8,348 bases of DNA from an uncultured Chloroflexota bacterium (GTDB lineage Bacteria; Chloroflexota; Limnocylindria; Limnocylindrales; CSP1-4), in contig CAIYZX010000272.1 in NCBI GenBank assembly GCA_903930745.1, positions 1 to 8,348 on the forward strand, read 5' to 3'. A model generated the notes under the pieces. The model ran no database searches. It was given only the letters and a program-made list of their open reading frames with translations, and was not told the DNA's origin. Each line of letters starts with the position of its first letter. Position 1 is the first letter of the stretch. The position numbers and the translations under genes are program-made. Shown here piece by piece: positions 4,942-8,348 of the stretch.

Positions 4942-7304
4942 TGGCCCTCCGCGGCGTCCAGCGCTGCGCGGGCGGCGGCGAGGCGGGCCGGGCGATCCGC
5001 CACGAACCGCTCGATGGCGGCGAGGATGTGCGCCCGGTCCAGGTGCGCCTCCTCGATGACCTCGTCCACGGAGCCGCCGGTCCGCCATCGGTTGTCCCAG
5101 TCCGCGCCCAGCGAGTAGGCCTCCACCACCTCGCCCGCGGCCCAGTCCCGCATCAGGCGGACGGCGCCGTTGGTGACGATCATCGCGTCCAGCCGGTCCG
5201 CCGCGGAGGCGACGGACTCCCGGTACTCGGGCGTCTGGCGCCGGAACAGCTCCTCGCTCTGGGCGGCCACCACCTTGGCGTTGAGCCCGCGCGCGTCCAG
5301 CTCCCCGAAGAGCGAGACGAGGTTCTGCGTGGACATCGTCCCGCGCACGAACACCGTGCCGCCGCGGGGCAGCCCGTCCCGGTACGGCCGCAGGACGTAG
5401 GCGCCCCTGGCGGCCTCGAGGTGCGACGGGATCCCCAGCGCCTCTCGGTCCGGCAGCGCGATCGGCGGCCGCGTGAGGTGCAGCACCACGATGGGCACGT
5501 CCGTGGCGAACGCCGCCGCGAGCAGGACCGGCACCTCGTTGTGCTCCCAGGGATGGAGCTCCACCACGTGGCCGGTGGGGAAGAGCTGCATGACGCCGGG
5601 CTCGAAGATGCCGAAGTGGGTCCGCGAGTCCTCCGCCGTCTCCGGCCCGGAGTGGCCCGCCACGTAGAGCAGCCGCCCCACCCGCAGGTCGCGGTCCTGG
5701 GCCACCTGGCTGAAGAGGCGGAGCGGCCCGTACTTGAGGTACGAGAACGAGCCGTACGTGCTCATCGCGCCCCAGAAGCCGTCGAAGCCCGCGAAGGGGT
5801 CGCTCGCCAGGTTGACCGAGGCGAGGCCGGCCAGGAGCCCCGCGTTGGAGAACTCCGTGATCTCCGTGGGCAGGAGGGCGCCCTCGGGGCTGGCGTCACG
5901 GTCGTACCAGCCACCGCCCGATGCGCCCTCGAACCCGTGCCCGAAGCCCGCGAGGTTCGTGGACTCCGCGAGGTCCGCCGATGCGGCGATGAACAGCGGC
6001 CGGCCGTGGTCTCGCAGCGCGGTGGCGTTGACCCAGCCCGCCCAGGCGCCCAGCGCCGCGCGGTTGGGCACCAGCTCGCCGGGGGCGCGCCAGAGGGAGG
6101 CGGGGTAGGCGGCAGGATCGAAGAGGCGCGGGTCACGGAAGACGGCCCCGCCGTCACCCAGCGCGGGACGGGCGTCATCCGCGGGGACCGCGGCGGCCAG
6201 TGCGGCCAGGCGGTCAGAGACCCAGCGGACCAGTTCCGGGTCCCGCCGCAGGACCGACAGCGCCACGTCCAGGTTGTGCAGGGCCTGGGCGGACCTGGCC
6301 CCAGCGTCCGCGGGGGCCGGCTCGTCCACGCCCACGTACGCCACGCCGTAGCGGTCCATGAAGTCCCGCCGGACAGCCCAGAACTCCTTCGCGTGGCGCG
6401 GCCAGACCGCCCCGTGCGAGGGCGCGTCCACCTTCCCGTACCCGCGCCCCTTGCGCGTTCGGAACCACGCCATGGACGGCACCCCGGCAGGGTTCGGGCC
6501 CCGCGCCACGTCCAGCAGCGCAGCCGTCACCGGGCCCCAGGCCATCCCATCGGGCGTACCGGTCACTCGCCACCCGGAGGGCGCGAACCAGTCCTCGGGC
6601 GTCCCCGGGACCACGGCGGAGGCGGGGCGCCCATCGATGCCGAAGTCGTTCCAGTCCACCAGGAAGACGAGGTTGGACAGGCCAAGACCCCAGGCGAGGC
6701 TCCGCGTCTCGTGCGCCGCGCCCGGCGTGAGGCCGCCCTCGCCCTCGAGCAGGAAGACGCGGACATCGGCCGCCCCGGCCATCCGAAGCGCCAGTGCCTC
6801 GCCCGCCGCCACCGGCAGCCCGTGCCCGGACGGGCCAGTGTTCGCCTTGAAGAAGAGCGTCTTGCCGGACATCTCCGCGTGCCCGGGGAGGCCGCCGCGC
6901 CGCCGGAGGGTGAGCAGGTCCGGCGCCGTCACGGACCATCGGCCGCCATCCGGCAGGGCCCACGCAGCGTCGCCATCCAGCGCGGCCCGCGCCACCAGCG
7001 CCTCGTTGAGCACCGCGAGCATCGCGTAGACCGCGGGCACGGCGTGGCCGGCGGAGAGGATGAACCGGTCCGCGTTGCGCGCCCACGGCCGGCGGATGTC
7101 CCAGCGCATGGCGCCGGACAGGGCGAGGCCCAGGAGGATGTGGACCTTGGAGTGCGAGCCGCCGGGGTGCCCGCTCTGGCGGTCGTTGAGGGCGAGGTCC
7201 ATGCACTCGTCCAGGACGTCCTTGAGGACCTCGTACCGCGGCGCGTCCAGCTCCGCCTGGCGGGCGAGGGCCGCCACGTCAGGCGTGCGGGGATCGAAGG
7301 TCAC
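4938..7304 (-). CDS. divergent transketolase-like thiamine diphosphate enzyme
   Basis: 788 residues with a GTG start preceded by GAGGAG. Transketolases move two-carbon units between sugar phosphates in the pentose phosphate pathway, using thiamine diphosphate (ThDP) and a divalent metal. Conserved pieces: SGHPGGSHSK (H46), FILSAGHAVPAVY (H87), GLPGHAEM (H142), NTGPSGHGLPVAAGEALA, cofactor motif GEG at 188-190 with N219 thirty residues on, SHGAVW, ASADLAESTNL, TEFSNAGLLAGLA with E484 as the likely cofactor-activating Glu, and EDSRTHFG. Odd points: about 120 residues longer than the usual 660-690; the metal-binding Asp of GDG is Glu (E189); and the C-terminal third is far from canonical. It overlaps the Fic gene upstream by GTGA, and its stop lies in the promoter of the XRE-MNT gene. 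It could be a paralogue with changed sugar specificity rather than the housekeeping enzyme. Confidence 0.85.
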   Translation of the reverse strand: MTFDPRTPDVAALARQAELDAPRYEVLKDVLDECMDLALNDRQSGHPGGSHSKVHILLGLALSGAMRWDIRRPWARNADRFILSAGHAVPAVYAMLAVLNEALVARAALDGDAAWALPDGGRWSVTAPDLLTLRRRGGLPGHAEMSGKTLFFKANTGPSGHGLPVAAGEALALRMAGAADVRVFLLEGEGGLTPGAAHETRSLAWGLGLSNLVFLVDWNDFGIDGRPASAVVPGTPEDWFAPSGWRVTGTPDGMAWGPVTAALLDVARGPNPAGVPSMAWFRTRKGRGYGKVDAPSHGAVWPRHAKEFWAVRRDFMDRYGVAYVGVDEPAPADAGARSAQALHNLDVALSVLRRDPELVRWVSDRLAALAAAVPADDARPALGDGGAVFRDPRLFDPAAYPASLWRAPGELVPNRAALGAWAGWVNATALRDHGRPLFIAASADLAESTNLAGFGHGFEGASGGGWYDRDASPEGALLPTEITEFSNAGLLAGLASVNLASDPFAGFDGFWGAMSTYGSFSYLKYGPLRLFSQVAQDRDLRVGRLLYVAGHSGPETAEDSRTHFGIFEPGVMQLFPTGHVVELHPWEHNEVPVLLAAAFATDVPIVVLHLTRPPIALPDREALGIPSHLEAARGAYVLRPYRDGLPRGGTVFVRGTMSTQNLVSLFGELDARGLNAKVVAAQSEELFRRQTPEYRESVASAADRLDAMIVTNGAVRLMRDWAAGEVVEAYSLGADWDNRWRTGGSVDEVIEEAHLDRAHILAAIERFVADRPARLAAARAALDAAEGH

Positions 7305-8348
7305 GGTGCGGTCTCCTCGGGGTCGCCGGCGGTGCCCCGCCGAAGGTTGTCCATGAGCGCCGGGGTTCGGAGCGGCAGCTCCAGCAGCCGGGGTCCGGGC
7401 CCGTACAGCCTGCCACGCCGGTCACCCCGGGCCCCCAGCCAGCCCGCGGCGGCCATGGACGCGAGGATCGCGCGGACGCGTGCCGGCGAGAGACCCAGGG
7501 CCTCGGCGATCCGGCTCGTGCGGACTGGTGAGACGCCGGCGCCCAGCAGGATCAGCGGCCACTCGGCGGTCACGCCGGGCTCACCGTGGAGCTCCATCAC
7601 CAGCAGGCCCACATCGGCGGGCAGCGCGTCCGTCACCCGGTTGCGGGCCGCCAGCCGGTCCACGCACACCTCCGCGAAGTACTCCAGCCAGGGCGTGGCC
7701 GAGTGCTCGTGCGGCTCGTATCGGGCGCCGTGCGTCGCCTGGAGCCCGGCGAAGTAGCGCTCGCGGCTGGCGCGGATCTGCGCCTCCACGTTCAGCAGCT
7801 CCGGCGAACCCACGCCGCACCGCATGAGCATCAGCGAGCCCACCACGCGCGCGGTCCGGCCGTTGCCGTTGAGCCAGGGGTGGATGGACACCACGTTGAG
7901 GTGCGCGAGGCCGGCGCGGACCAGCGGGTGGTCGCCGGTCTCCTCGCGGAGCCAGGCCACGAGGTCCGCCATGAGCGCGCCCACGCGGCGATGGTCGGGT
8001 GGCTCGTACAGGCCGCCAACGGTGACGGGCTGCCCGCGGTACTCGCCCAGCTCGTCGTCATCCAGCCCGACCATGACCGCGGCGTTGAGGCGGCGGATGA
8101 GCTCCTGGCTCCACTCGAAGTCCGGCCGGAGGGCAGCCCGATTGGAGAGGTCCAGCGCGTCGTTGTAGTTGAGAACCTCGCGGATGTCCGGGCGGCTGGC
8201 GTCCGCACCCACGCCCGCGAGCACCTCGTCCACCTGGTCCAGGGTGAGCGGGTTGCCCTCGATGGCCGTGCTGCCGGCGACGGTGCCGCTGCGGGCCGCC
8301 GGCCACAGGGCGATGTCCGTCCACCGCCGCTGGACGAGCGGCTCCGTG
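7301..8348 (-). CDS. Fic-domain protein with N-terminal inhibitory motif (5' end outside window)
   Basis: The frame is open from the right edge; 348 residues are visible and the true start lies beyond. Fic proteins usually transfer AMP, or another nucleotide part, from a nucleotide to hydroxyls of target proteins. In window numbering, AGSTAIEGNPLT (E30) fits the inhibitory helix motif (S/T)xxxE(G/N), which blocks ATP until relieved. The GTG at 8233, after this motif, would delete it, so I do not take it as the start. The Fic core HPWLNGNGRTAR begins at H156 and keeps the catalytic His, GNGR and the second Arg, but has Asn where the metal-binding Asp/Glu normally is. A region resembling a winged helix follows (SRIAEALGLSPARVRAILASM), common in this Fic class. 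The stop overlaps the transketolase start by GTGA, so the two are surely co-transcribed. The target is unknown. Confidence 0.9.
   Translation of the reverse strand, partial: TEPLVQRRWTDIALWPAARSGTVAGSTAIEGNPLTLDQVDEVLAGVGADASRPDIREVLNYNDALDLSNRAALRPDFEWSQELIRRLNAAVMVGLDDDELGEYRGQPVTVGGLYEPPDHRRVGALMADLVAWLREETGDHPLVRAGLAHLNVVSIHPWLNGNGRTARVVGSLMLMRCGVGSPELLNVEAQIRASRERYFAGLQATHGARYEPHEHSATPWLEYFAEVCVDRLAARNRVTDALPADVGLLVMELHGEPGVTAEWPLILLGAGVSPVRTSRIAEALGLSPARVRAILASMAAAGWLGARGDRRGRLYGPGPRLLELPLRTPALMDNLRRGTAGDPEETAP
7313..7318 (-). promoter_or_regulatory. ribosome binding site of the transketolase gene, inside the Fic gene
   Basis: GAGGAG on the minus strand, 8 bases before the GTG at 7304. 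It lies inside the last Fic codons and supports both this start and coupled translation. Confidence 0.7.

Noticed and set aside
4410..7757. Very long open frame of 1115 codons on the plus strand
   Set aside because: It is the antisense shadow of the transketolase, XRE-MNT and Fic genes. Its translation is Arg/Pro/His-rich with no domain signature, whereas the minus strand shows clear family motifs.
1..8348. CRISPR arrays, tRNA or rRNA genes, and insertion sequences
   Set aside because: No regular repeat-spacer series, no tRNA- or rRNA-like stretch, and no transposase motif was seen on either strand.

Overview
High-GC bacterial DNA (visibly near 70% G+C) with dense coding. Five of the six visible start codons are GTG, and three neighbouring gene pairs overlap by 4 to 11 bases. 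These traits, the unusual transketolase and the HEPN/nucleotidyltransferase pair would suit Gemmatimonadota. Actinomycetota or Chloroflexota cannot be excluded by eye, so the lineage is an inference only.

Layout. The left edge holds what may be the last 27 codons of a plus-strand gene, followed at once by a strong 13-bp hairpin. Next come about 360 bases without a gene: several small hairpins, a TTGACA box and a repeated 12-mer. Two plus-strand genes follow, a GH88-family glycosidase and a gluconokinase, sharing a GTGA stop/start overlap. A 288-base intergenic region carries two inverted copies of a palindromic 21-mer (a REPIN-like structure), short direct repeats, and a promoter for a class I/II PLP aminotransferase.

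The right half reads leftward (minus strand). A Fic-domain protein, cut by the right edge, overlaps a divergent 788-residue transketolase-like enzyme by GTGA. About 50 bases later comes a toxin-antitoxin-like pair: an XRE-HTH/minimal nucleotidyltransferase fusion and a HEPN-domain protein, overlapping by 11 bases. This pair has its own promoter. Its -35 box overlaps the transketolase stop codon, and its -10 box lies in a perfect 20-bp AT-rich palindrome that is very probably the XRE operator.

How the genes may work together. The GH88 enzyme and gluconokinase point to uptake and breakdown of uronate or aldonate sugars into the pentose phosphate pathway, where transketolases act. The most curious arrangement is the transketolase between two NMP-transfer modules (Fic upstream, MNT/HEPN downstream), with coupled translation on the Fic side. 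Two active-site substitutions stand out: GDG to GEG in the transketolase cofactor motif, and D/E to N in the Fic motif. Whether this is a functional unit or chance adjacency cannot be decided from this window.
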